Shown: positions 30,595 through 42,944, counted from the stretch's first letter. The stretch is DNA of 44,404 nt from [Mycoplasma] falconis (GCF_006385795.1 NZ_VFSS01000006.1:1-44404), one strand, 5' to 3'. Notes: generated by a model from the sequence alone, not told the origin. Made by a program: numbers and translations.

Positions 30595-33084
30595 ATGGCT
30601 AAGTTTAATAGAAAACCTAAAGCTTTATTAATCGGAGTGCTTTCTGTGGTTACTGGAATCAGTACAATGTTTCCCTTTGTTACTAAAAAACCAATCGAAC
30701 CAGTAAAACCTCCAACAGTTATTAATAAAGAATTGATCGATTTAATTAATGAAACCAAAAGTTTATTACAAGATAACAAAAATAATATTGCAAATTACAA
30801 AGATTTAAAAAACTTAAACAGTTTATTAAAAGAAGCTAACAAGTTTATTTATTCTCCTGATAAAGAAGCGGTTAAAAACATATATGATAAATTAAAAGCA
30901 GCCAAAGATGAAGCTTCTTCTTTTGTCAGTGAACAATTAGTTTTAAAAGAATTAATAAATAAAGCTAAAGATGTAATTGCTAATAATAAAATACCAAGCA
31001 GTATAACTCATTTACTTACTGATAAAATTTTACCGGTGGCTAATGATATGGTATCTGGTAAAGGTAAACGAGTCGATAAACCAGATCTTTTAAATCAAGA
31101 AGATGAAATTAAAAAACAACTTGAAATTTATTATGACTTTATTAAAGAAAGAACAAGACGAGAAAAATCTTACCAAGATTATTTTTTAAACGAACCTATA
31201 TCAACAAGCGTTAACGAGAAATATTTAAATTTATTAAGAAAAGCCAAAAAAGAAGCAGCCGAAGCATTTGCTTCAAGAGAAAGTTCACTTGAATATTTAG
31301 ATTGAGTTTATATCCAAGTTTCCGATGCATACTCTAATGCCGAACATAATTCTGATTTATTAGAAAGACAAAAGCAATTCGTAAATGACATCAAACATAA
31401 AATCGAAAATTCTAATTTAAACGATTATAGTAAACAAAAAAATTACGAAGCACTTAATAATTTAGTACAAGCTTCTTTAAACGGTAATCGCGATAATGAT
31501 ACCTTAGAAAAAATTGATCAAGCTTTATATAAATTTGAAATTAAAAAATATGAATCAGAAGCCGAAATAGAAGCAAATGCTGTTTTAGATACATCTTATG
31601 ACATTACAAGACATTACGATACTTCTGCTTATCCCGATATTAAAAAAGCAAATAATGAATTAGAAAATATTTTAAATAATCCTAATTCAACTCAAGAAGA
31701 TATTAAAAAAGCAACCAATAAAGTTAAAGAAAAAGTAACTGAATTTGTTAATGCATTTAACAATGAAGTAACAAATACAACTTCTAATTTTTATAACGGT
31801 TGAGAAAATTTAGATTTATATAACAATGAAAAAGCTAATAGTGATGGTCAAAATGCTTCATTTATTAAAGATGATTTAATGGGTTGAAATAATACTGATA
31901 TTAAAGAAGAAATTGCTAATATTTCTAAACAATATTTTGATAACGAAGAACAAGAATCCACTTTAACTGCTGATAATTTAAATGATTTCAAAAACAAAGT
32001 CGATAATCTTTATAAGATTGATATTTCTGATTGATCTAAACCTAATATTCCTGGTATTAGTCAAGAAGAAGTTCGTAATAAATATTTATCAGTTATTTAT
32101 GAAACAACCAGAGTTTTAAGAGGTCATATATTAAAAAGTTTAACTGACGGAGCTAAATTTATTTCTGCTTCACGTTATATACTACCTAATAATATTTGAT
32201 TGCAAATGATGAACAAAACTTTTGGTTATTATGCTAAAGATGGCAAACTTGAAGATGAAAATTCAAGTTTAAAGACTATTGATGAAACTCAAATAGACGA
32301 ATATGCGACTGAAAACGGTTGATTTGTTCCAACTGATGAAAAACAGCTATTTACTCCTAATTGAGCTTATATGCCAACTTATAATGAAGATTACCCACTT
32401 TTTGTTGAAGATTCTTCTAAGATTTATTGAACGCTTTATCCATATTTCCAATATGCTTATTTAAACAATGAAATTTTAAATCCTTCAATTGTTTCTTTAT
32501 TTAGAGAAGACGAAGAAGACGACGAAAACTATAACATGATTTTTGAAAAAATGGATAATGCAAATGTTGACAAAGACATTTATAGCAAAGATATGGATTT
32601 AAGTGAATTTTTAAGTGAAGATGCCTATAAAGCATTTTTAAAAAATCAAGGTAGTTGATTTGATCCTTCACAACAAGACTCAAATTACAAAGATCAAAAT
32701 AAACCAGTTGAAGAAAACGGAAGCAAGTTTGAATTTAATTTTGATATTTTTAAATTCTTTATTAATTATCCATTTTCATCTTCTCAATCAGCAGCACTTG
32801 CCAAAAACAATATTAGTTCATTAAACGTTAAATACTTTAACGAAGCAGTAATTATGTTTAATGATTTATACCAAAAACAAGTAGAAGAAATTAGAGAAAA
32901 ACTTGAAACTAAAAAAGCAGAATTAGAAAAAGATTCAACAAATAATAGTGAAACATTAGCAAAGATTAATAGTCTATTAGAAACACCAAAATACGAAGAA
33001 GTTAACAAACCATTAATGGATAAATATTCTTATTTTAACGATAGCTTTATTAGCAAAGCTAATGAACTTTTAAAAGATAATTAG
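30595..33084 (+). CDS. Surface-type paralogue 1 (829 aa, signal/anchor plus helical repeats and conserved C-terminal domain)
   Basis: One of three tandem paralogues; I do not recognise a named family. A short basic start and a hydrophobic segment (~10-28, KALLIGVLSVVTGISTMFP) act as signal or anchor; there is no lipobox Cys. A Lys/Glu-rich helical region (~40-370), FIVAR-like in style, follows, and includes the shared phrase DKEAVKNIYDKLKAAKD. The C-terminal half (~380-829) is the best conserved part: KYLSVIYETTRVLR, LPNNIWLQMMNKTFGYYA, ENGWFVP and WTLYPYFQYA. The gene has its own promoter and terminator. Most Trp are UGA. It is likely extracellular; ligand binding or antigenic roles are inference. 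Confidence 0.8.
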
Positions 33085-33094
33085 TAAAAGTCTT

Positions 33095-33119
33095 AAAGCA
33101 GCAAATTTTGCTGCTTTTT
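33095..33119 (+). terminator. Terminator of surface paralogue 1
   Basis: An 11-bp stem AAAGCAGCAAA/TTTGCTGCTTT is followed by T residues, just after the stop at 33084. Confidence 0.85.
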
Positions 33120-33132
33120 ATTTTCTGGTTTC

Positions 33133-33148
33133 ATATATATATATATAT
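33133..33148. repeat. (AT)8 dinucleotide repeat upstream of surface paralogue 2
   Basis: Eight AT units lie in the intergenic DNA about 120 nt before the paralogue 2 ATG. Further on, GTGAAAAAA and TTTTTTTCAC (33192-33214) form a 9-bp inverted repeat. Neither has a known role. Confidence 0.75.
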
Positions 33149-33256
33149 ATGAGTTAAAATACAAATAAAATAACAAAATCGGCATTTTTATGTGAAAAAA
33201 CATATTTTTTTCACCTTTATATCTATTAAATTGCATCTTAAAATGTCATTTTTATA

Positions 33257-33262
33257 TATAAT
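33257..33262 (+). promoter_or_regulatory. -10 box of surface paralogue 2
   Basis: TATAAT ends 7 nt before the ATG at 33270; there is no Shine-Dalgarno. The arrangement is the same as in paralogues 1 and 3. Confidence 0.6.
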
Positions 33263-33269
33263 AAAAATT

Positions 33270-36134
33270 ATGCCCAGATGAAATAGAAAACAAAAAGCAT
33301 TGTTAGTGGGTGTTTTATCTGTAGTTACAGCAATTCATACGATGTTCCCATTAGTTGTTAAAAAACCGGTTGAGCCTAATAAGCCATCTGATGTACTTAA
33401 CAAAGAATTAATTAAATTAATTAATGAAACCCAAGAATTAATAGCTAATCAAAAAGACTATTACATGGCGGAATATAAAGATTTAGAAGAATTAATGAAT
33501 CTTGTAAATGAAGCTAAAAACTACATTAAATCACCGGATAAAGAAGCCGTTAAAAATATATATGATAAATTGAAGGCAGCTAAAGATAAAGCTGCAAATT
33601 TCGTTAGTGAACAAAACATTTTAGAAAATCTAGCTCAATATGCCGAAATTACAAACACAGAAAAAGTGCCAACTGATATGGCTAATAAATTAGCTGATGA
33701 AATCAAGAAGGCTTTTGAGATGACATCAGGTAAAAATGGCGAAGAAATTGATTTAAACGACGTAAAAGAGCAAGAAGAAAAATTAAGAGCTCAAATGAAA
33801 GAAGTTGAAGACTTTAATACTAAACGTCGTGATTTAGAAAATAAATTTAATGATTTAAAAAATAGTTCACTTCATCCAAATGATAAATATCAAAGTGAGT
33901 TATATCAAGCTAAAAATAACGCAGAAAATAAATTTGCTGATAAAGAATCTTCATTAGCTGATTTAGAAAAAGCTATTAATGATTATCAAAAAGCTATTGA
34001 TAATGCTAAGAAAAATGATGCTTTATTAAGAGAAGAAAACTCAAAAGCAGATGATATTAAACAAAAAGTTAATGATAATGCATATTTACCTAAAGAACTG
34101 AAAGATAATTATACTGAAAAGGTAAACAATATTCTTACCCCAGGCTTAGACCCACAAGCTGATAATGATAAAATTCAAGAAGTAATCGATTCACTGAAAG
34201 AATTCGAAGATTATATTACTAAACGTAATGAATTAGAAGATCAATTTAGACCGAAACAAAATGAAGTTGTAGGCTATGAAAATCAAAAATACAAAGAAGA
34301 ATTAGAACAAGCTCGTCAAGAAGCTTTAGACAAATTTAATAAGCCAGACACTTCTATCGAAGATTTAAAGAAAGCCCTAGATGATTTAAATAAAGCTTTT
34401 GACAATTCTTATAAAAACTCTGATTTGTTAAGAGAAACAAAAGATTTAGCAGAAAAAGCCAGCGCCAAAATTGAAAATTCTAAATTAAGTGATAGAAATA
34501 AAGAAAAAAATAAAGAAGTGCTAGAAGATCTTATTAAATCAGCCCAAGCAGACGATGTTGATAATACTAAATTAAAAGAAATTGTAGATGCTTTAAATAA
34601 TTTCGAACCAAAAGAATATTACACCGAAGTTCAAGAAGAAGCAATGGATACCGAAAAAGTAGCTGATACTATTTTGGACGCTTATGACACTTCTAAATTC
34701 CCAGATATTGATAAAGCTAAAAAAGAATTAGATGAAGTTTTAAATAATCCAAATGCTACTGAAGAAGAAATTGAAAAAGCAACGGAAAAAGTTAAAGAAA
34801 AAGTTACTGAATTTGTTAACGACTTTAACGAAAACGTAAGTAATACTACCAGCAATTTCTATAATGGATGAGAAGGCTTGGATTTATATAACAATCAAAA
34901 AGCTAATTCAGGAGAAGAAAACTCTTCATTTATTCAAAGTGATTTAATGGGTTGAGATAACCAAGGTATTAAAGATGAAATTGCTGATATAGCATCAAAA
35001 TATTTTGATAATAAATCACAGCAATCTACTTTACACTCTGATAATGCCGAAGACTTTAATAAGGCCGTTGACGAATCATATAAAATCGACATTACCGATT
35101 GATCAGATCCAAAAATTCCTGGTGTAACTCAAAAAGAAGTTGAAGACAAATACCTATCAGTTATTTATGAAACTACTAGGGTTTTAAGAAAACATTTATT
35201 AAAAAGTTTAAATGATGGAGCTAAATTTATTTCCGCTTCACGTGGTGTCATTCCTAATAATATTTGATTACAAATGATGCATAAAACATTCGGATATTAT
35301 GCCCTTGATGGAGAATCACCTGATCAAGATAATTTAAGTTTACAAAGCATAAATGAAACCCCTCTAGAAGAATATACTGAAGAAAACGGTTGAGTAATTC
35401 CCGATTCTGATAAAACCTTATTTTCTCCTAATTTAGATTATGTACCTACTTATGATGAATTATTCCCTGTTTACGTAACAGCAGAACAAGCTTATTGAAC
35501 CTTGTATCCTTATTTCCAATATGCACAACTATATAATAAAATTTTAAATCCTTCAAATGTTAATATTGAAAGCGATCCAAACGAAGACGGTAATTACTTA
35601 CAATTTGTTGAAAAAGAAGATAACGCGAGTGATAAAGATGTTTACAGTGAGGATGTTGAATTACAAAACTTTTTATCACCCGAGGCTTATGAAGCATATT
35701 TAAAAAACAAAGATAACTGATTTAATTCAGTCACGAAAAATGATAAAACTAATTCGACTGTGGCTGAACAAAATGGTATTAAATTTGAATTTAGTTTTGA
35801 TATTTTTAAATACTTCTCAGGTATTCCTTGAACCTCAGAACAAGTTGACGAAATTGCTGAACATAATATTAGTTCATTAAATGCTAAATACTTTAATGAA
35901 GCAGTATCTATATTTAACGATACTTATCAAAAAGAAGTTGAAAACGTTAGAAATCAACTAGAGGCTAAAAAATTAGAACTAGAAAAAGATTCTGAAAACA
36001 ATGCTGAAACATTAGAAAAAATCAATAATTTATTAGCTGCGCCTAAATATAGCGATTTAAAACAACCTTTAATGGATAAATATTCTTACTTTAAAGATCA
36101 ATTTATTGAACCTGCTAAAGAAATATTAGAATAA
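33270..36134 (+). CDS. Surface-type paralogue 2 (954 aa, duplicated helical module)
   Basis: The largest of the three paralogues. I set the start at 33270 (MPRWNRKQKALLVGVLSV, Trp by UGA), which restores the basic N-terminus before the hydrophobic segment. Compared with paralogues 1 and 3 the helical region holds an extra ~131-residue module: the units beginning DFNTKRRDLENKF (33807-34200) and EFEDYITKRNELEDQF (from 34201) are diverged copies. The C-terminal conserved domain keeps KYLSVIYETTRVLR, IPNNIWLQMMHKTFGYYA, ENGWVIP and WTLYPYFQYA. No lipobox or LPxTG-like signal is seen. Function is unknown; it is probably a surface antigen or adhesin-like protein. Confidence 0.8.
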
Positions 36135-36138
36135 TTTT

Positions 36139-36162
36139 AAGCAACCAAAATTGGTTGCTTTT
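36139..36162 (+). terminator. Terminator of surface paralogue 2
   Basis: A near-perfect hairpin AAGCAACCAAAATTGGTTGCTT is followed by T residues, right after the stop at 36134. Confidence 0.82.
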
Positions 36163-36287
36163 AATTTTAAAATGTATAAAAATTATAAAAAACCAAATAA
36201 TAGCTTAAATTTAGATTTTTTTAACTTAAAAATTACATTTTTTAAGCAATTTAAATAGTACAATTAACTTTTTTATTAGTAATTTTA

Positions 36288-36293
36288 TATAAT
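36288..36293 (+). promoter_or_regulatory. -10 box of surface paralogue 3
   Basis: TATAAT ends 7 nt before the ATG at 36301; there is no Shine-Dalgarno. Confidence 0.6.
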
Positions 36294-36300
36294 AAGACTT

Positions 36301-38739
36301 ATGGCTCATTGAAATAAGAAAAATAAGACATTACTAATCGGAATATTAGGTGTAACTACTTCAATAACTACTTTATTCCCGTTAATACATAATAAAAATT
36401 ATCCAGTCGAACCTAATCAAATAGTAAATGAGAAATTAAAATTATTAATCCATGAAACTAATCAACTTAAAAATTCTAAGAAAATTAATTTAAATAATTA
36501 TGTAGACCTAGAATTACTAAATGATTTATTAATTGAAGCTAATAATTATATTTATTCATCCGATACAAATGCCGTTGATAATATTTGTAATAAGTTAAAA
36601 ACAGCTAAGGATAATGCTGTTGATTTTCTTAATGAACAAATCGTTTTAAATAATTTAGCTGATGAAGCCTTATTATTAGATACAAATAAAATTTCAACAG
36701 AAATAGCTAATCAATTAGCTAGTGAAATTAAAAAAGCTAAAGATATGGCATTAGGTCAAAGTGATTTAGTTGATTTAAATAAAATTAAAGAACAAGAAGA
36801 AAAATTAAAACTTCAAATCCAAACAATAAAAGAATTTAATGCTAAAAGGAATGATTTAGAAAATAAATTTAACAATTTAACTAAAAATTTACCTAATCCA
36901 ATTAATAATAAATACCAAACCGAGTTAGATCTAGCTAAAATTGCAGGTGAAAATAAGTTTTCAAACAAAGAAACTTCTTTAAATGATTTAGAAAAAAATT
37001 TTAATGATTATCAAATAACTTTAAGCAATGCCAAAGAAAATAATCAATTATTAGTAAAACAAAATAATTTGATTGATGATATTAAACAAAGAATTAATAA
37101 TGCAAATTTAAGCAAGGCTAATCAAGATAAAAATTTAAATAAATTAAATGAAATTACTAATTTGGGACTAGATTTACAAGCAAGTAATGAAACAATTAAA
37201 CAGGTAATAAACAAATTGGAAAACTTTGAAATAAAAGAATATATTACTCCTGAACATCAAGAAGGTAACAACGTAGTTAAAGTAGCTAATTTAATTTTAA
37301 AAGATTACGATGTAACTAATCATCCTAAAATAAGAGATAGTAAAATTGAATTAGAACAAATTTTAAATAATCCTAATGCTTCAAAAGAAGATATTAAAAT
37401 TGCTACTGATAAATTAAAAGAACATATTACTAATTTTGTTAATGAGTTTAATGAAGATATAACTAATACAACTAATAACTTTTATCAGGGATTTCAATCG
37501 CTTGAACTTTATAATACCGAAAAAGCTAATGAAAGTACGAATAATTCTTCATTTTTAGCTAACGATATTATGGGTTGAAATAATAACGGTATTAAAGAAG
37601 ATATTATTAAAAAATCAGAAAAATATTTCTTAGGTCCAGATGAAGAAATAACTATTAATACTAATAGCAAAGAAGAATTTGATAAAGCAGTAAATAAAGC
37701 TTATAAAATCGATATTACCAATTGAGAAAATCCTAAAATACCTGGGTTATCAGCTAAAAAGGTTCATGATAAATATTTATCAGTTATTTATGAAACATCA
37801 AGAGTTTTAAGAAATAGATTATTAAACGGTTTAGCTGACGGTGGAAAATTTATTTTTGATTCTAGATATGAACTGCCAAATAATGTTTGATGAGAAATGA
37901 TGCATAAAACTTTTGCATATATTCCTATTAAAGGTAGGGATTATTTAACGGATTCTAAACATTCAACTTTTGAAGAAATTAATAATTATCCAAGTAAAGA
38001 CTATACGTCTGAAAATGGGTGATTTATTCCTGATGATAAACAATTATTAGACCCTAATTGAGAATATAGTCCAACTTATTGACCTGATTTTCCTGTAATT
38101 CATACAGTCGATGAAGTTTATTGAACTTTATATCCATATATTCAATATGCTTATTTCTTAAAAGATATTTTAAATCCAGAAGTAGTTACATTAGAAAGTA
38201 GTCATCCCCAAAGACCAAATGATCCTAGAATGGAATGGGTTAAATTAAATAAAGAAAGCGTTTATGGAGAAGATCTAGATTTAGCTAATTTCTTAACTAA
38301 GGAAGCTTATGAAGCATATTTAAAAAATAAAAATAATTGATATACATCTACAATAAATAAAACCGGAACAACTAATGAGGGAAATATTATTGAATTTGGA
38401 TTTAATATATTTAAAGTTTTCGTAAATCAGCCTTGAACAACCGAGCAATTCAAAGAAATCGAAAAACGTAATATAAGCGTATTAAACATCGAATACTTCA
38501 ATAAAGCTGTTATTATGTATAACAATGTTTATAGAGAAAAAGTAAATGATATTAGAAATAAATTAGAACTTAAAAAAGCTGAATTAGAAAAAGATAGCGA
38601 AGCAAACGCAAATGAAATTTATGAAATTGAAGAGCTTCTAGCTTATTCATCATATGATGAAATCAATTTACCTTTAATGGATAAAATTGACAAAATTTAT
38701 GATGATTTTATTACTCCGGCACAAAACATTTTAGAATAA
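36301..38739 (+). CDS. Surface-type paralogue 3 (812 aa)
   Basis: Third member of the family. The N-terminus MAHWNKKNKTLLIGILGV leads into a hydrophobic segment. One helical module (EFNAKRNDLENKFNNL...) matches the first module of paralogue 2. The conserved C-terminal domain has KYLSVIYETSRVLR, LPNNVWWEMMHKTFAY, ENGWFIP and WTLYPYIQYA. It is the most diverged copy, richer in Asn and Ile. One Trp codon is TGG (~38237) among UGA codons. It converges with the giant coiled-coil gene across a bidirectional terminator. Function is unknown. Confidence 0.8.
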
Positions 38740-38748
38740 ATAGAACTT

Positions 38749-38775
38749 AAAAAACACCTGTTTAGGTGTTTTTTT
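38749..38775. terminator. Bidirectional terminator between paralogue 3 and the giant coiled-coil gene
   Basis: An 11-bp stem AAAAAACACCT/AGGTGTTTTTT with a 4-base loop has T runs available on both strands. It lies between convergent genes. Confidence 0.85.
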
Positions 38776-38795
38776 GATGTATTTTAATTTGTTTT

Positions 38796-41700
38796 TTATT
38801 GTTCTTTAATATATTTGTCTCATGTTGTTTTAAATAAGGTTGATAAACTATTTAAATTTTCTTTCATGATGTTTAAATCGGTTTTATTAGTAAAACTTGA
38901 TTTTGCTATTTCTGCTTTTAATTTATCTTGATCTTCTTTTAATTGTGGATATTCGTTTAATTTATTTATCAAATCATTAGATTCGGCAATTTTACTATTT
39001 AATTTATTAGAAATATCGTTTCATTCTTTTTTATAAGCTTCAATTTTAGCATTCTTTTTTAATATTGAATTAGCGGTTTTTAAATATAAAGCTTTAATAT
39101 CTTCAATAGAATCATTTTTATTATCTTTTAGGCTTTCATATTCTTTAATTAAATTTTGATATTCATCTTTTATATTAACCAACCCATCATTTTCTAAATC
39201 GCCTGAATTTAAAGCGGCTTTCATATCGGCAATATCACCCAAGGTTCTTTTATCTCAATATCCCAAAGTAAAGTTTTGATAAATATTTTTAATTTCTTTT
39301 AATGAAGTATCGCCTTTAATGTGTTTTGCTGCTTTATATTCATCTTGGTATAAAGGTTCTAGTTCTGGATATCTTTTATTAAATAAATTACTTTTGACAA
39401 AATCTCTTTCTCAAAGACGAATCATATCTGAAATTTGACTCTTAACCTTAGTTTTTTCTTTTTTATTTTTTTGATAAATTCCGTTTATTTCATCAATTAT
39501 TTTTTGTAAATTATTTAAATTTTCTAATAACTCATTTTTATCATGATTATTTAAATATTTTTCATAATCAGAAATTGTTTGGGCTAATTTGTTTTCTTCA
39601 TTTACTAAATCTTTAGCGTATAACTTATTTTTTAAACTTTTAGCTTCTCAAATTTTGTCGTTTAAATTATTTTTAGCTAAATCATATTCAGCTTTTTCAG
39701 ACTTAGCTTGCTTAATAGCGTTATCTAAATCGGCAGTTTTTTGTTTAATTTGGTTTGCTTCTAAATTATCGTTATTATTTTCAGCGATATTAATTGCTGC
39801 TTGTAATTTTTCTTTTGTTTTATTTAAACCAGTCGAAGTTAAATCCGAATTTATATAATCTTTAGCTTCCTTAATTTTTCTATTTAATTCATCTAAGTTA
39901 GCATTTCTTTCTTTAAGATAATTATCTAAGGCTTTTTGACATTCTTTGATTTTGGTTTTTAATTTATTATTTAAAGCTGTTATATCGTCTTTGCTTCCGT
40001 TATTAGCTATTGATTTTTCGATTTCATCAATTAAAGCTTGTAATTCGCCTTTTTTATTTGCTAAACTTGAATCGCTAATTTTTTCGGCTAATTCTTTGCC
40101 GTTAATAATATCTATTTTGGCGTTATAAACGGTTTTAATATATGGTAATTTATCTTTAATTTCTTGTAAATCAACTAATTTAGAATCTGGATTATTTATG
40201 GCTTCTAATTGACTTAAAGTTTGATTGGTATATTCGATAACCGAATCATATTTACCATCTTTGTTTTTATACTCAGCAAACATTTCATAAAAACTTTTAT
40301 CGGTATTAATTTTGCTTTTATTTGTTTTAACTAATTTAGCTTTTTCGTCATTTAAGTTTTTAATAGCATTTTCTGCTTTTTCTATTTCTTTATTTAATAA
40401 ATCTAGTTTATTTGCCAAAGCATCTTTATTATCACTCTCAATATTGGTTTTAGCCTCGTTAATCTTGGTTTCTAAATTAGTTTTAGCTTCATTTAAAACT
40501 GGATCCGACATTTGATTGATTAAACCTTCACCTTTTGTAATTAAAGCTTGTAAATCAGCTTTATTTTTATCATAAACGCCTTTATCATATTCGGCTTTAG
40601 CTTTGGCTCTTCTTAAATCCATTTCTTCTTCGAAAATGTTATTTAAAGTTCTATCTTCATTAACTAATTTGGCTTTATCGATTGCTTTTAATAAATCATT
40701 TTTTTCTTCATTTAAACCAGGTTTATTTTCTAAATTATCTTCTTTTCATTTTTCTACTTGAATAATTAAATTATTCATGGTATTTAAAGCTTGATTTTTC
40801 TTGATTTTATATTCTTCTAATTTAGCTTTAGCATTATTTAATGTAATTTCTAAATCGTTATAATCTTCATTTAATTGATTGGTTGTTTTAGCTTCTTTAT
40901 AATTTAAAGCTTTTTGAATTTCTTCGGTTAATTTATCTTTTTCTTCTTGTAAATAAGGATCATTATTCATATTAGGTAATAAATCTTGAGCTTCATTTAA
41001 TTTATTATCTAAATTTTCTTTTGCTTTATTATAATCGAGTGTTTCTTTTTTAGCTTTATTTAAAGATTCTGAAAGATCATTATTTATTTGCTTAATTTGT
41101 TCTGCATTTAAATTATCAAGATTTTGTGAAGCTTTATCAATTTGATTTTGTAAAGAGGCTTTTTCACTACTTAATCCGGCTTTATTAGCCATATTATTTT
41201 TCAATCAGTCTTTTGCTTCTTTTAATTTATCATTTAGTTCATTTATAGCTTTATTTCTAGAAGTATTAAAGTTATCAAATTCATTTTTAGCTTCTTTCAT
41301 TTTAGCTAATAATTTTTCATCTAAATCATCAATTTCTACCACTGTAGCATTTTTATCATTGATTTTAGTTTCTAGTGCGTTAATAGCTTCAACTAATTCT
41401 TGTTTTTTAGAAGCTAATGAATTATCTTTCATTTGATCAGCTAGTTTATTAGCATCAATAATATCAACTTTAGCTTTTCAAATAGCTTTAATATTATTTA
41501 AATAATCAATAGCATCTAAAAGATCTTGTAAATTAGTTGCTTCTTTATTAATGTCTTTTAATTTATTAAGTTCAGAAGATGTATAAGAAACAGCTAAATC
41601 ATATTGATGTTCTTTGTTTTTATTATCATTAAAAGCATCGTAATAACCTGTTGCTTCATCGATACCTTGTCTTAATTTTGCCATAGCATTAGTTTTGTCT

Positions 41701-42944
41701 TCTTTTAACTTTGTTATAGCTTGATTGGTTAAATTAATTTGATTATTTAAATTTTCAATGTCTTCTTTTAATTGATCGATATTATGATTATCTATTTCCG
41801 CATTAGCTAAATTAATAGCTTCTTGTAAATCTTGTTTAGCTTTATTAATATATGGGTCTTTTATTGAATTAATAATTTCTTTTGCTTTGGCAATTAAATC
41901 ATTTAAATTATTTTTAGTTTTTTCATAAGCGTTTTTATCTGCTTCGGCTTTAGCTTTAGCCCTTCTTAAATCCATATCTTCTTTATCAATGTTAGCTAAG
42001 TATAAATTATTATTGGCTAATTTGGCTTTATCAATTGCTTTTTGTAATTCTTGCCCTTCTTTAATTAAACCTAATTTATTATCAAGATTAGTTTGTTTTC
42101 ACTCACTAACTTGTTTAATTAATTTATCCAAGTTTTTAAGTTTATTTTCTTTTTGTTTATTGTAATCATCAATAGTTTTTTTAGCTTTTTGAAGAGTTAC
42201 ATTTAAACCAAATATGTCATTATTTAAATCATTTATTGAATGAACACCAATTACATCATTAGCATTATTAATAGCATTATTTAATTCGGTTTTAGTTGTA
42301 GTTAAGTAAGGATCTTCATTAAATAAAGGTATACATTGTTGACTTTCAACAATTTTATCTTGTAATTTTTGTTTAGTTTCTTGATGTTCTTTTAAAGTTT
42401 TCTTAGCTTCATCTCAAAGCTTATTTAAATAAACATCAGATTTATTTGTTTCATCTAATGTGTTATAGTCTTTAATTTTTAATTCTTCGGTCTTAAGGTT
42501 ATTTTCTAATTCATCTCTTTCTTTTGTAAGTCCTACAACAGGTTCTAAATTTTCTTTGCTTCATTGTCTAATTTTCTTAATTAAGTAATTTAAATCTGTC
42601 TTAGCTTTTAATAATTTGTTTTTTTCAATATTTCTATTTGCTTGATTAATTAAATCGTTTAGTTTTTTATCGGCTTTAATTAAATCTTCTTTAGAAATTT
42701 TTTCTTTATTTAGCAATTCTTGATCTTGTTTAATTTTATCTTTTAAACGATCGGCAATAACTTTATCTAAATTTTAATTATTAATAAGTTCTTTAGCTTT
42801 ATTAATATCTTCTTTTAATTTATCTTTTTCCGGATTTATATTAGATGGTTTAATTAGATTAATACTAGCAATTAAAGCTCCGCTTAGAGTGGCAGTAGCT
42901 AAAGCTGCTAATAATAAACAGGTTATTTTCTTATTTTTTGCCAT
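38796..42944 (-). pseudogene. Giant coiled-coil surface protein with in-frame TAA at codon 57
   Basis: One frame of 1383 codons runs from the ATG at 42944 (GAGGT upstream) to the TAA at 38796, interrupted only by a TAA at 42776-42774, where AAT TAA AAT is read. I checked most of the frame triplet by triplet (41976-42776, 39243-39650, 38796-39020) and sampled the rest; I saw no other stop and no frameshift. The N-terminus MAKNKKITCLLLAALATATL is a signal/anchor. The rest is Lys/Glu/Asn-rich coiled coil with ~451-residue repeats, and ends in a domain shared with the next gene. As written, only 56 residues would be made. It could be a recent point nonsense, a culture variant or a sequencing error. 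The family is not recognised; it is cytoskeletal-like or surface-exposed by style only. Confidence 0.75.
39380..41975 (-). repeat. ~1353-nt imperfect tandem repeat inside the giant coiled-coil gene
   Basis: Two copies of a ~451-codon unit start MDLRRAKAKAE at 41975 and at 40622. Similarity continues through YD...YT...L..L, AKVDII/AKIDII, SLA-KK-EL and ELN-K-KEAKD. The region before the first copy resembles the second half of a unit, so the gene holds about two and a half units. The outer limits are approximate. Confidence 0.75.

Noticed and set aside
30595..38739. Surface paralogues as lipoproteins
   Set aside because: Their N-terminal hydrophobic segments lack any Cys for a lipobox, unlike MIP.
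39589..39858. Plus-strand frames opposite the giant coiled-coil gene (also 39946-40128 and 40312-40515)
   Set aside because: These are Leu/Ser/Phe-rich reverse complements of Lys/Glu-rich coiled coil, not genes.
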